This document shows positions 6,208 through 12,264 of a DNA stretch of 12,264 nt, piece by piece. Where the stretch lies: contig JAFQWS010000117.1 of the NCBI GenBank assembly GCA_017407305.1, positions 1 through 12,264 of the forward strand, written 5' to 3'. The notes beneath the pieces are model-generated. The model was not told the origin of the DNA and did not search any database. It saw only the letters and a list, made by a program, of their open reading frames with translations. The translations under genes and the position numbers were made by a program. This DNA comes from Clostridia bacterium. GTDB taxonomy: Bacteria > Bacillota > Clostridia > Christensenellales > CAG-314. The stretch's first letter is position 1. The number at the start of each line of letters is the position of its first letter.

Positions 6208-7007
6208 TTTGTGATAAGTTTTTGTAAATTTTTGAAGATGCAACCTCTTGTAACGGGGCCCACGCCACCGGGAACAGGGGAATAGGCTTGGACAATGTTT
6301 TCAATGGCTTGCTTGTCCACGTCGCCACAAGTTTTGCCATCTACAAAAGACAAGCCAACGTCAATAACGATCATACCAGCTTTAACGTGATTTTGGTTGA
6401 TCATATTGGGTACGCCACAACATGAAATCAAAATGTCGGCAGTTTTGCATACGCTTGACAAGTCACGAGTTTTTGTATGGCATACGGTAACTGTTGCATT
6501 GTTGTTGATCAAAAGCAATGCCAAAGGACGACCTACGGCATAACCACGACCTACAATGACAACGTTTTTTCCTGCAACGGAAACGTTGTAGTAATTTAAC
6601 AATTCCAAAACTGCTTGGGGTGTTGCAGAACAAACTGCGTTGGGTTGGTTTCTGTATAAAGCATTTACTGCTTTGGAAGAAAGGCAATCCAAATCTTTTT
6701 CAAAAGCAATTGATTCAACTGCATTTGCAACTTTCTTGGGCAAAGGTTGTTGAACCATAATTCCTCCAACGGAGTCGTCTTTGTTGTATTTTTCAATTGT
6801 ATTGACGATATCTTCCCTTTCGTCAAGCAATACGTTGTCCACTTCAACGCCAAATGCGGGTGAATTTTTTTTGAGTGCGTTGGTATATTGCAACCACTGA
6901 GCATCTCCCTCAAAACCAATTGTGACAACCTTCTTTTGAAGATTTGCAGACAAAAGTTGAGCTTTGATATCTTCCAATACGGGTTTTCCTAAAAGTAAAT
7001 CAGCCAT
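6204..7007 (-). CDS. folD: FolD, methylenetetrahydrofolate dehydrogenase/cyclohydrolase
   Basis: Bifunctional cytoplasmic enzyme that interconverts 5,10-methylene-, 5,10-methenyl- and 10-formyl-tetrahydrofolate using NADP+, feeding purine, formate and serine C1 metabolism. It has 267 residues, slightly shorter than the usual 280-ish. Motifs: MADLLLGKPV at the start, YTNALKK in the substrate region (the clostridial arrangement Y...ALK rather than YVxxK), VQQPLP, KDLD, the Rossmann segment GKNVVIVGRGYAVGRPLA, CHTKT, VIDVGL, and the C-terminal signature PVPGGVGPVT. The start is ATG 7007, preceded by a good AGGAG five bases upstream; the frame is open further upstream but that extension runs inside nusB. 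It overlaps nusB by 8 nt and xseA by 4 nt, so it belongs to the asp23-nusB-folD-xseAB-ispA operon, the same order as in B. subtilis. Confidence 0.95.
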   Translation of the reverse strand: MADLLLGKPVLEDIKAQLLSANLQKKVVTIGFEGDAQWLQYTNALKKNSPAFGVEVDNVLLDEREDIVNTIEKYNKDDSVGGIMVQQPLPKKVANAVESIAFEKDLDCLSSKAVNALYRNQPNAVCSATPQAVLELLNYYNVSVAGKNVVIVGRGYAVGRPLALLLINNNATVTVCHTKTRDLSSVCKTADILISCCGVPNMINQNHVKAGMIVIDVGLSFVDGKTCGDVDKQAIENIVQAYSPVPGGVGPVTRGCIFKNLQKLITK

Positions 7008-7395
7008 TTGTTCTCCTAAAGAATTCCCCCAAAACACCATTGATATAGGCAGGGGCTTTTTTCGACGAGTATTTTTTTGCAATGGAAACGGCTTCGTTGA
7101 CTGCAACTGCAACAGGTGTATCCAAATAGGAATTTTCCGCAATGGCAACGTAAATCAAAGCCAAATCAAGTTTGTTCAATCCGTCCAAAGAAATACGATT
7201 GGAAATAGTTTTTACAATTTCTTCCAATTGCTCTTTGTTTTCTTGCACCTTTGTCAAAAGGTTGTCGATATATAAATTGTCTTCTTCGGTAAGATTTTCC
7301 ACCTTTACAAGGTCGTCAAACCCTTGAGGGTTTTCATCCCCCATCAAAAATGAATATACTTTTGTAAAAGCAATTTCTCTTGCGTATGCGCGCAT
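7000..7395 (-). CDS. nusB: NusB, transcription antitermination factor
   Basis: All-helical RNA-binding protein that joins NusE (ribosomal protein S10) on boxA of nascent rRNA and prevents premature termination. Its 131 residues match the family length. The N-terminal REIAFTKVYSF segment corresponds to the usual 'R..A.Q.LY' helix. The C-terminal half has the family signature: I-D-LN-LDLALIYVAIAEN, then DTPVAVAVNEAVSIAKKYSSKKAPAYINGVLG, matching 'vp..vainEaVelaK.y..........NgvLd'. ATG 7395 has the Shine-Dalgarno GAGGTG at 7405-7400, four bases away. Fifteen extra in-frame codons upstream run into the leader hairpin and are rejected. The leader of 74 nt after asp23 holds a 12-bp hairpin listed separately. 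Confidence 0.95.
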   Translation of the reverse strand: MRAYAREIAFTKVYSFLMGDENPQGFDDLVKVENLTEEDNLYIDNLLTKVQENKEQLEEIVKTISNRISLDGLNKLDLALIYVAIAENSYLDTPVAVAVNEAVSIAKKYSSKKAPAYINGVLGEFFRRTNG

Positions 7396-7418
7396 TTTGC
7401 ACCTCAAATTGTAAAACT

Positions 7419-7448
7419 TTAACCCCTTGATGGAAATCAAAGGGTTAA
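7419..7448 (-). other. Hairpin in the asp23-nusB gap (attenuator or mRNA structure)
   Basis: On the minus-strand RNA, UUAACCCUUUGA (7448-7437) pairs with UCAAGGGGUUAA (7430-7419) through 12 consecutive pairs including one U-G, closing a 6-nt loop. It is followed by only four U residues, so it is a poor intrinsic terminator. It sits 13 nt before the nusB Shine-Dalgarno. Confidence 0.55.
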
Positions 7449-7469
7449 TGATTGGACTATTGTATTGTT

Positions 7470-7799
7470 TTATTCGTTGGGGAATTCAACTTCTACCACG
7501 TGAACGTTGACGGCTGAAATTTTGAATTCCGTCATTGTTTCAAGATTTTTCTTGATTGTGTGTTGAATTTCGCCCGCAACGTCGCTGACGTTTACAGAAT
7601 AGACAAGTTTGACACTAACGTCAATTACGATGCCATCGTTGACAATGTCAATTTGAATTGAATTCTTGCTTTGTTTGCTTCCTTGAGGAAAACGAATTAC
7701 GCCTTCCACTTCGCTAAGTGCGCAGTCAACGATATCTCTGATAATTTCGCTGTTGTAAACAACTTTGCCTGAACCATCTCTATTTAACACAACTTTCAT
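7470..7799 (-). CDS. yqhY: Asp23/Gls24-family protein (YqhY-like)
   Basis: A 109-residue Asp23-family (DUF322) protein. Typical features are the N-terminal beta strand with 'G.V.Y.seiI.dIv..als.veGV', then a charged Lys/Asn segment, and a long hydrophobic strand VIDVSVKLVYSVNVSDVAGEIQHTIKKNLE followed by VNVHVVEVEF. There is no membrane segment or signal peptide, so it is cytoplasmic. In B. subtilis yqhY occupies this position just upstream of nusB and is genetically tied to acetyl-CoA carboxylase (accBC lie just before it there); accBC are absent here. The start is ATG 7799 with GGAG (7812-7809) nine bases upstream; a TTG at 7814 would overlap that site and is rejected. A strong promoter lies just upstream. 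The family is clear; the molecular role is not established from sequence. Confidence 0.87.
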   Translation of the reverse strand: MKVVLNRDGSGKVVYNSEIIRDIVDCALSEVEGVIRFPQGSKQSKNSIQIDIVNDGIVIDVSVKLVYSVNVSDVAGEIQHTIKKNLETMTEFKISAVNVHVVEVEFPNE

Positions 7800-7828
7800 A
7801 TCAATATACTCCAAATTTTGTTAAATAG

Positions 7829-7857
7829 ATTATAACACAGCATTTTATTATTTGCAA
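7829..7857 (-). promoter_or_regulatory. Sigma-A type promoter for the asp23-nusB-folD-xseAB-ispA operon
   Basis: On the minus strand, -35 TTGCAA (7857-7852), a 17-bp spacer, and a perfect -10 TATAAT (7834-7829) with an extended TG two bases before it. The predicted start at about 7822 gives a leader of about 22 nt before the asp23 ATG. The -35 lies 3 nt after the spoIIIAH stop codon, and no terminator separates the sporulation operon from this one. Confidence 0.72.
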
Positions 7858-7860
7858 GAG

Positions 7861-8337
7861 TTAGATTGCAACAATATTTACATAATCGGGACTTATTGAT
7901 GCTTCTTGGATGATTACGCTGTAAATTCTGGCAGTGTCCTCTCGTGTAAGATTGTCCGAATCTACGATGACGTTGATGTTGTCGCTTGTTGTGGACACGG
8001 TTACAATGGTATCTGCAAAACCTTGTGCTTTTAGCATTGTTTCCAATTTAAGTTCCAACTCAATTGCTTCCACCAAGGACATTTTTTGTTGCAATGCATT
8101 GGCGCGTGCTTCGGCATATTCTTCCCCTTCCATGGCAAGAATATCGTTTAGTTGTTGAATTTCATAAGCCCTTGTTGCTTGTCGGTCTGCGCGGGACGTT
8201 TCAAAAAAAGTTGCAACGGAATTTTCATCGTTACCCGTTTGATTGGTAGAATCCAACAGATAGACGTTGAGAACGGCAGCAACAGCCAGCACCAAGACCA
8301 TTGAAACGATAACTACTATTTTTTTTGTTTTAGACAT
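7861..8337 (-). CDS. spoIIIAH: Stage III sporulation protein AH
   Basis: Mother-cell membrane protein whose extracellular domain docks with forespore SpoIIQ across the intermembrane space, forming the channel that keeps the engulfed forespore metabolically active. It has 158 residues (about 218 in B. subtilis). A short basic N-terminus and one membrane segment (about 7-28) anchor it. A Glu/Ala-rich helical stretch (FFETSRADRQATRAYEIQQL and following) leads into the C-terminal YscJ/ring-building-like domain, about 75-158, rich in beta and helix. The start is ATG 8337 with an ideal AGGAGG (8349-8344) six bases upstream, which overlaps the spoIIIAG stop codon. This is the strongest ribosome-binding site of the operon, consistent with high protein demand. 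It is the last spoIIIA gene. Confidence 0.93.
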   Translation of the reverse strand: MSKTKKIVVIVSMVLVLAVAAVLNVYLLDSTNQTGNDENSVATFFETSRADRQATRAYEIQQLNDILAMEGEEYAEARANALQQKMSLVEAIELELKLETMLKAQGFADTIVTVSTTSDNINVIVDSDNLTREDTARIYSVIIQEASISPDYVNIVAI

Positions 8338-8347
8338 GGTTAACCTC

Positions 8348-8821
8348 CTAATTATAAACGACTACACTTATTTTTTCTTCTTCTATCTGCAGTAAGGTGG
8401 AAAGCAATTTTTTTGCTTTGTATTCCAAAATTGCCGTTTCATTTCCTTTTATGACAACTGCAACGGAACTTACTTTTGGGGCAAGTTCTTTTACAAGTAC
8501 CGGTTGCCCACCACTTGTGACAATTTGCGTATCCACAGTTGTGGTATCTCCCACCGTTTTGGTGGTTGTTTCGTATGCGTAAACCTGCTCGACTCCGTTT
8601 TCAAAGTTGATTACCAAGTCAACCGATTTTACACCGTCAATGGATAACAATGCTTTTTCCACTTTGGTTTCCAAGTTTATCATATAAGTGGAAAAGGTGT
8701 CCTCGCTTTGAAAAGTCCAACCATCAAAGAACAAAATTGCAATTATCAACACGACTGCAACTATGCAAATGATTAAATCTAAATTTTTGATGGTTTTCAA
8801 TTTTTCCCACAATTTTGCCAT
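8348..8821 (-). CDS. spoIIIAG: Stage III sporulation protein AG
   Basis: Mother-cell protein that forms a large multimeric ring in the space between the two sporulation membranes, part of the SpoIIIA-SpoIIQ complex. It has 157 residues against about 229 in B. subtilis, chiefly by a shorter N-terminal and linker part. One membrane segment lies at about 14-33. The ring-building domain follows: LETKVEKALLSIDGVKSVDLVINF, a beta insert around 75-105 with many Thr/Val, then the family-typical segment GGQPVLVKELAPKVSSVAVVIKG and a last helix-strand. ATG 8821 starts 3 nt after the spoIIIAF stop, with GGAG upstream that overlaps that stop. Confidence 0.92.
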   Translation of the reverse strand: MAKLWEKLKTIKNLDLIICIVAVVLIIAILFFDGWTFQSEDTFSTYMINLETKVEKALLSIDGVKSVDLVINFENGVEQVYAYETTTKTVGDTTTVDTQIVTSGGQPVLVKELAPKVSSVAVVIKGNETAILEYKAKKLLSTLLQIEEEKISVVVYN

Positions 8822-8824
8822 AAT

Positions 8825-9301
8825 TTACTCCACAAACGCTACTCCTTGCTCAAAAGAATACAAATCAAATAATATTTTCTCGATATTTTCCTTTAATTTT
8901 ATGACTTGTAAGGGGCTGGTTAGTACAACATTTTGAATATTTACAACAGCTTTTTGTAAAATTAACTTGTCATTGGATACGTGGTAATATATTTCAACGG
9001 TGCACCCAACAATTGCATTGGCATCCAATTCTTCTTCCAAACGTCGTTCTATGTCCTCGACAGTTTGCTCGACAAAATAAGTTTCTAGGTTTACGCTGTT
9101 ATTTACCTGCTCCAAGTCGTCCAATTGAAAAGATAAATTTTGAATAATACCCAAAATTGGAGAAAACATAACTGAAACCACCACCAATGAACAAACAGTC
9201 TTTACGTATTTATTCAATTTATCGTCCGGCATGATGACGTTGCACAAAATTGTCAAAAGAGAAACGCCTACTATCGAAAGAATCCAACTGCTCATTTTCA
9301 C
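8825..9301 (-). CDS. spoIIIAF: Stage III sporulation protein AF
   Basis: Membrane component of the SpoIIIA complex with 158 residues (about 206 in B. subtilis). Two membrane segments at about 5-24 and 32-50 flank the short MPDDKLNKYVKTV loop, matching the family pattern 'llP.....kYvk.v.gLlli.vml.Pi'. The extracytoplasmic C-terminal part, about 60-158, has an acidic helix (VEQTVEDIERRLEEELDA) and a beta-rich tail typical of SpoIIIAF. The start may be GTG 9301, which overlaps the spoIIIAE stop as GTGA, or ATG 9295 two codons later; neither has a clear Shine-Dalgarno. Translational coupling with spoIIIAE is likely either way. Confidence 0.9.
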   Translation of the reverse strand: MKMSSWILSIVGVSLLTILCNVIMPDDKLNKYVKTVCSLVVVSVMFSPILGIIQNLSFQLDDLEQVNNSVNLETYFVEQTVEDIERRLEEELDANAIVGCTVEIYYHVSNDKLILQKAVVNIQNVVLTSPLQVIKLKENIEKILFDLYSFEQGVAFVE

Positions 9302-10416
9302 ACCAACGTTGCAGAAAACAATGTCAGCATTATCAAAATTACTAACATAAAGTAAACTGCAATCACAACAACAATTAAATTTGTGATATTTTTTGCCACG
9401 TTAGACAACAATTTGCAAAACTTGTCGTCAAAAGGTTCGGTCAAAGCAGATACAAACTGCAAGGACAAAGAATAAACCAAAAAGTTTACAATTGGCGCAA
9501 TTGCAAGAAACAAAGTCAAAACAAGCACAGCCAAGCCAAAACTATTTTTGACCAAAGTTGCACTTGACAAAACTAAATCAAAGCCGTCGGACAAATAACC
9601 TCCCAAAATGGGTATGTAGTTTTTGGTAGCAAATTTTGCAGCTTTTGCAGTGATCGAATCAAAAGAGTTTGCCGATATTCCTTGCAAGGTCAAAAATGAG
9701 GAGAAAATTGTAAAAATTGTTCCAATTAGCCAATTCCCCACGTTGGAAAAGACTTGTGACAATTTGTCCAACTTTATGTTGGCACCCAAATTTGTTATTA
9801 TACAAAATATCATCGAAAGCATATAAAGTGGCAAAACAACCGTTGTTACAATTTCAATTATTCCTTGCGACAATATTGCAACTGATGGACGAAAAACTCC
9901 AACGGCAGTTGCACCACCTGTTGCCGAAACCAACGTTAAGATAATTGGCATTGCAATTTGTACGATTGCACGAATATTTTGAAGTAAATGGGTCGTTTGA
10001 TTGTAAAAATCAAAAACGGTTGCCACCACTGAAACCAAAACGCTGGCCGAACACACAAAATATATTACGTTGTTTGTTTGACTGCCAATAAATCCTTGAT
10101 TGTTTTTACCAACAATGCTGTATAAAATGCAAATTGCCAAAATTGACAAAATTGAAGGTAAAACGTCCTTAAAACCATCAAAAGCAATCAAAAACAATTG
10201 TGACAAAAAGTTAAAAACGTTTGTGTATTCGCCTGATAGAAGTTGATTTAACTTATCACGAAAACTGCCTAAAAAAGTGTCCGATGCAATTTGGTCAAGT
10301 TGGTCGGTGTCTATTTGATCCATAATTTGGTTTGTGTCGGCAAAAGACCAATTGCAACCAAACAAAAAGGTAAGTAAAATCAAAAATATACTTATTTTTA
10401 ATCCACAAGTTGACAT
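9298..10416 (-). CDS. spoIIIAE: Stage III sporulation protein AE
   Basis: Polytopic membrane protein of the SpoIIIA channel, required for sigma-G activity in the forespore. It has 372 residues from ATG 10416 (about 399 in B. subtilis). A signal peptide covers residues 1-26 (SFA before the likely cut); then a soluble acidic segment, then about seven or eight hydrophobic segments. Conserved stretches include SATGGATAVGVFRPSVAILSQ and AAKFATKNYIPILGGYLSDGFDLV, which match B. subtilis SpoIIIAE motifs closely in pattern. The open frame continues 43 codons upstream inside spoIIIAD, but this extension is basic, not hydrophobic, and is rejected. The chosen start overlaps spoIIIAD by 19 nt and has no clear Shine-Dalgarno. 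An L-F-G-C sequence (18-21) also resembles a lipobox; see findings. Confidence 0.93.
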   Translation of the reverse strand: MSTCGLKISIFLILLTFLFGCNWSFADTNQIMDQIDTDQLDQIASDTFLGSFRDKLNQLLSGEYTNVFNFLSQLFLIAFDGFKDVLPSILSILAICILYSIVGKNNQGFIGSQTNNVIYFVCSASVLVSVVATVFDFYNQTTHLLQNIRAIVQIAMPIILTLVSATGGATAVGVFRPSVAILSQGIIEIVTTVVLPLYMLSMIFCIITNLGANIKLDKLSQVFSNVGNWLIGTIFTIFSSFLTLQGISANSFDSITAKAAKFATKNYIPILGGYLSDGFDLVLSSATLVKNSFGLAVLVLTLFLAIAPIVNFLVYSLSLQFVSALTEPFDDKFCKLLSNVAKNITNLIVVVIAVYFMLVILIMLTLFSATLV

Positions 10417-10784
10417 ATCAGTTGAAAAATATCTAAAACAATGGGTAAAGCAATCAACATAATTGAAACTTTGCCCGCTAGCAATACTTTTTCGCCAATG
10501 CTTTTGCAGTCGGCATCTTGGCAAACTCCGTTGGCGTATTCGCACAAGTAACCAATTCCAATAACTTTGACAATTGAGGTGACAGATTGTTCAGCAATAC
10601 CTGTTGCAGATGCCAAGTCGTAAAATACGTACATAACGGAAAAAAGGTTTTCAATTACCGACAAAACTAAAAATATACCTACTGCTATTGATGCAATAGG
10701 TACCATTTCCGGTTTGACTTGTTTTAGACACATCAACCCAAAAACACAAACAACTGCAATTGAAACAAGTTTAATTAGGTCCAT
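10398..10784 (-). CDS. spoIIIAD: Stage III sporulation protein AD
   Basis: Small polytopic membrane protein of the SpoIIIA complex, 128 residues (133 in B. subtilis). It has four hydrophobic segments with the SpoIIIAC/AD-family look: MDLIKLVSIAVVCVFGLMCLKQ, then PIASIAVGIFLVLSVIE, a middle segment containing VTSIVKVIGIGYLCEYANGVCQDAD, and a final VLLAGKVSIMLIALPIVLDIFQLICQL. The middle and final stretches resemble 'llKi.giayl.ef..diC.DaGe..la.kie.agK..il....Pi..all' of the family. Start ATG 10784 overlaps the last base of the spoIIIAC stop (TGATG); a TTG one codon earlier is possible. Confidence 0.92.
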   Translation of the reverse strand: MDLIKLVSIAVVCVFGLMCLKQVKPEMVPIASIAVGIFLVLSVIENLFSVMYVFYDLASATGIAEQSVTSIVKVIGIGYLCEYANGVCQDADCKSIGEKVLLAGKVSIMLIALPIVLDIFQLICQLVD

Positions 10785-10981
10785 CAATAAAAATCAAACA
10801 AAGATTTTATGGTGTCAAACAACTGCGCCACCATATCCAAAACAAGCACCACGGCAATGTTAATTCCAGCAAGAGAAACCAACGTTCCAATTTCTTCCTT
10901 GCCCGACTTTTTTAGCAATATACTTGCAATGGCGCAAACTACACCAATCAATGAAATTTTGTAAATTATCGTTAAATCCAT
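10784..10981 (-). CDS. spoIIIAC: Stage III sporulation protein AC
   Basis: A 65-residue protein with two membrane segments (about 4-22 and 35-53) separated by the short loop KKSGKEEIGT, matching the SpoIIIAC pattern 'il...GkeE.a....laG'. It belongs to the SpoIIIA channel complex in the mother-cell membrane. ATG 10981 begins one base after the spoIIIAB stop. A TTG three codons upstream would add Met-Cys-Lys and overlap spoIIIAB; I prefer the ATG. There is no Shine-Dalgarno, so it probably relies on coupling. Confidence 0.92.
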   Translation of the reverse strand: MDLTIIYKISLIGVVCAIASILLKKSGKEEIGTLVSLAGINIAVVLVLDMVAQLFDTIKSLFDFY

Positions 10982-10982
10982 T

Positions 10983-11444
10983 TTACACAATCATCAGCCC
11001 GAAACACACTCCTAAAAGGACGCCCAACTTTTGCATTGCAATTCCTTTGGTTTTGTAAATTGCATCACTTGAATTTTTGTAGTTGGCAAAAATCGTTTGA
11101 TAGCTTTTTGCACTTTCATAAACTTCCTTTGCGCTGGGTTGTTTTAATAAAGCAAAGAAATTGTCCACGTTGATCTTTTCGTCAAGGTTTTTTAAACGGC
11201 AAGAATTGGAATTGACAAAACAATTTTGAAACAAATCATTGAAGTCTTGAGAAAAAGTTGATTGATATTGTGAAAAGACTTCCACCAAAGGAAGGCATTT
11301 GCCTTTGGCATTTTGCGACACCATTTGTGCAAACCTTTCCAAGTCGCAAAAGAGAAGGTACTTGTCGCGACATTGTTTTGCATAACGATTGCCAACAAGA
11401 AAACCAACCAAAATTGATGTAAAAATCAGTAATATGTCTGTCAT
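10983..11444 (-). CDS. spoIIIAB: Stage III sporulation protein AB
   Basis: A 153-residue protein (171 in B. subtilis) with hydrophobic segments at both ends (about 4-19 and 138-153) around a helical cytoplasmic domain, the layout of SpoIIIAB, a GspF-like platform component of the SpoIIIA machine. The internal pattern GNRYAKQCRDKYLLFCDLERFAQMV corresponds to the family's 'g...a.....R...L..l...L..L...I.Y...pl', and CLPLVEVFSQ follows. The C-terminal run GIAMQKLGVLLGVCFGLMIV corresponds to the usual 'K....LGvl.Glli.IiLi'. ATG 11444 overlaps the spoIIIAA stop as ATGA. It probably works with the SpoIIIAA ATPase encoded just upstream. Confidence 0.92.
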   Translation of the reverse strand: MTDILLIFTSILVGFLVGNRYAKQCRDKYLLFCDLERFAQMVSQNAKGKCLPLVEVFSQYQSTFSQDFNDLFQNCFVNSNSCRLKNLDEKINVDNFFALLKQPSAKEVYESAKSYQTIFANYKNSSDAIYKTKGIAMQKLGVLLGVCFGLMIV

Positions 11445-12264
11445 AGTAGTTCGTGTTTTGTGTTAAAACAATACAATTTGGCAAAATTGTCGGCAAATCG
11501 GTCAATTTTGACAACGTAATCAAATGCAAGAGCATATTCCTTTAACAACTCAAAAAGGTTGCCCAAATTGTCGCCGTGTATGGTTGAAACCACCTTTACA
11601 CCACGACTTTGAGCAAGTTTAACCGACTCAAAATCGCATATAGAAAGCTCATCTGTTGCAACAATTGTTGGCGACAACACCCTTGTACCCACTTCAAAAG
11701 AATACTGTTTTGAAGCCATACTTATGACGTCAACGTTTAGGTCACCCGAAAAACAATTTGCCACGTTCAATTCCCCTCTTTCATCAACGACAAGAGTGGA
11801 AACTTGTTTGGCGCACTGCAAAGCATAATCTCTTAAAAAGGTTGTTTTACCACTGTTGACCTTTCCTACAACAAGCAAGTTGCATATACCAATTTTGTCA
11901 AACACACCTTTGCTTATTTCGTCAATTTTATTTGGAACCCGAAAACACAGTCCAAAAAGGGAGGAAATGTTGTGCTTGCCACTTTCAGTCACCGACACTT
12001 TTGCCGATATACCCACCCTTACGCCGTCTGAAAAGACAAAAAATCCTTGCAACAATTGTTGCTCATAGGCAAATACACTGTCTAGACAAGCCTTTTGCAA
12101 AACCTCGTTGCACATATTCTCATCAACGTAAATTGGATTGTTGCAAGCAAGGTGCAACTTTCCATTTTCAACATAATACCAACTACCATATCGCATAACT
12201 TTGACAGGTTGTCCACGTCTAAGTCGTATTTCTTCAATTCCGTCCACGTCTACTGCTTGTCCAA
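11441..12264 (-). CDS. spoIIIAA: Stage III sporulation protein AA, ATPase (5' end outside the window)
   Basis: Cytoplasmic secretion-type ATPase that powers the SpoIIIA-SpoIIQ complex in the mother cell. The frame stays open to the window edge: beyond a GTG at 12247 the codons encode G-Q-A-V-D, joined to V-D-G-I-E-E-I-R-L-R, and the family has about 20-40 residues before that EEIRLR motif, so the true start lies beyond base 12264. Counting from the GTG, motifs are Walker A GKVNSGKTT (128-136), Walker B TLVVDERGE (151-159), RVLSPTIVATDEL (189-201) and a sensor-like VVSTIHGDNLGNL further on. Upstream of these, SDGVRVGISAKV and ISSLFGLCFRVP match the N-terminal domain. It is the first gene of spoIIIA; in B. 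subtilis a sigma-E promoter precedes it, but that region is not visible. Confidence 0.94.
   Translation of the reverse strand, partial: GQAVDVDGIEEIRLRRGQPVKVMRYGSWYYVENGKLHLACNNPIYVDENMCNEVLQKACLDSVFAYEQQLLQGFFVFSDGVRVGISAKVSVTESGKHNISSLFGLCFRVPNKIDEISKGVFDKIGICNLLVVGKVNSGKTTFLRDYALQCAKQVSTLVVDERGELNVANCFSGDLNVDVISMASKQYSFEVGTRVLSPTIVATDELSICDFESVKLAQSRGVKVVSTIHGDNLGNLFELLKEYALAFDYVVKIDRFADNFAKLYCFNTKHELL

Noticed and set aside
7008..7148. A 47-residue N-terminal extension of FolD.
   Set aside because: It overlaps the conserved C-terminal part of nusB, while ATG 7007 has a good AGGAG and gives the usual MADLL-type start.
7419..7448. Intrinsic terminator between asp23 and nusB.
   Set aside because: The stem is only about one-third G/C pairs and is followed by four U residues at most. 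nusB has no convincing promoter of its own downstream, so full termination here would silence it.
7449..7480. A separate nusB promoter using TACAAT after asp23.
   Set aside because: The nearest -35-like TTGAAT is 19 bp away and there is no extended -10, so support is too weak.
10417..10545. A 43-residue N-terminal extension of SpoIIIAE.
   Set aside because: It lies entirely within spoIIIAD, is basic and hydrophilic, and would displace the signal peptide from the N-terminus.

Overview
The window looks like a chromosomal stretch from a low-GC, endospore-forming Firmicute, most likely a member of the Clostridia or a related uncultured lineage. Reasons are the nearly complete spoIIIA sporulation operon, the Gram-positive order spoIIIA - asp23/yqhY - nusB - folD - xseA - xseB - ispA - dxs - argR - recN, A/T-rich coding sequence, and clostridial-style FolD motifs. 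Every gene I support lies on the minus strand, so the genes read from high to low coordinates. I see no insertion sequence, phage gene, tRNA, rRNA or CRISPR array.

Region by region in the direction of transcription: (1) 12264-7861 holds spoIIIAA (5' end cut by the window edge), AB, AC, AD, AE, AF, AG and AH. These are tightly packed, many with overlapping stop and start codons, and encode the mother-cell half of the SpoIIIA-SpoIIQ channel. (2) 7857-7829 is a strong sigma-A type promoter. It starts a housekeeping run of asp23/yqhY, nusB, folD, xseA, xseB and ispA (7799-4189): an Asp23-family protein, transcription antitermination, C1-folate metabolism, exonuclease VII and farnesyl diphosphate synthase. 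A 12-bp hairpin sits in the nusB leader. (3) 4188-3528 has no gene for protein. It holds its own promoter and a structured RNA of about 600 nt that I identify as OLE RNA (Ornate, Large, Extremophilic). The RNA's two ends pair with each other. (4) 3527-2949 encodes OapA, the membrane protein partner of OLE RNA, overlapping dxs (2952-1174), the first enzyme of the MEP isoprenoid pathway. (5) 1169-1135 carries an 18-bp ARG box embedded in a promoter whose predicted start point is the A of the argR ATG, implying a self-repressed, leaderless argR mRNA (1134-685). (6) recN (678-1) runs off the window after 226 codons.

The most notable system is the OLE RNA-OapA pair inserted between ispA and dxs, the arrangement known from the OLE literature. 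Local details seem worth testing: the promoter start coincides with the 5' strand of the OLE terminal helix, oapA lacks a Shine-Dalgarno and starts 14 nt after the 3' strand of that helix, and one OLE hairpin has a self-complementary GGCC loop. Other points of interest are unusual residues in the arginine pocket of ArgR and in the GHExD motif of XseA, and the absence of accBC and tlyA from places where Bacillus subtilis has them.
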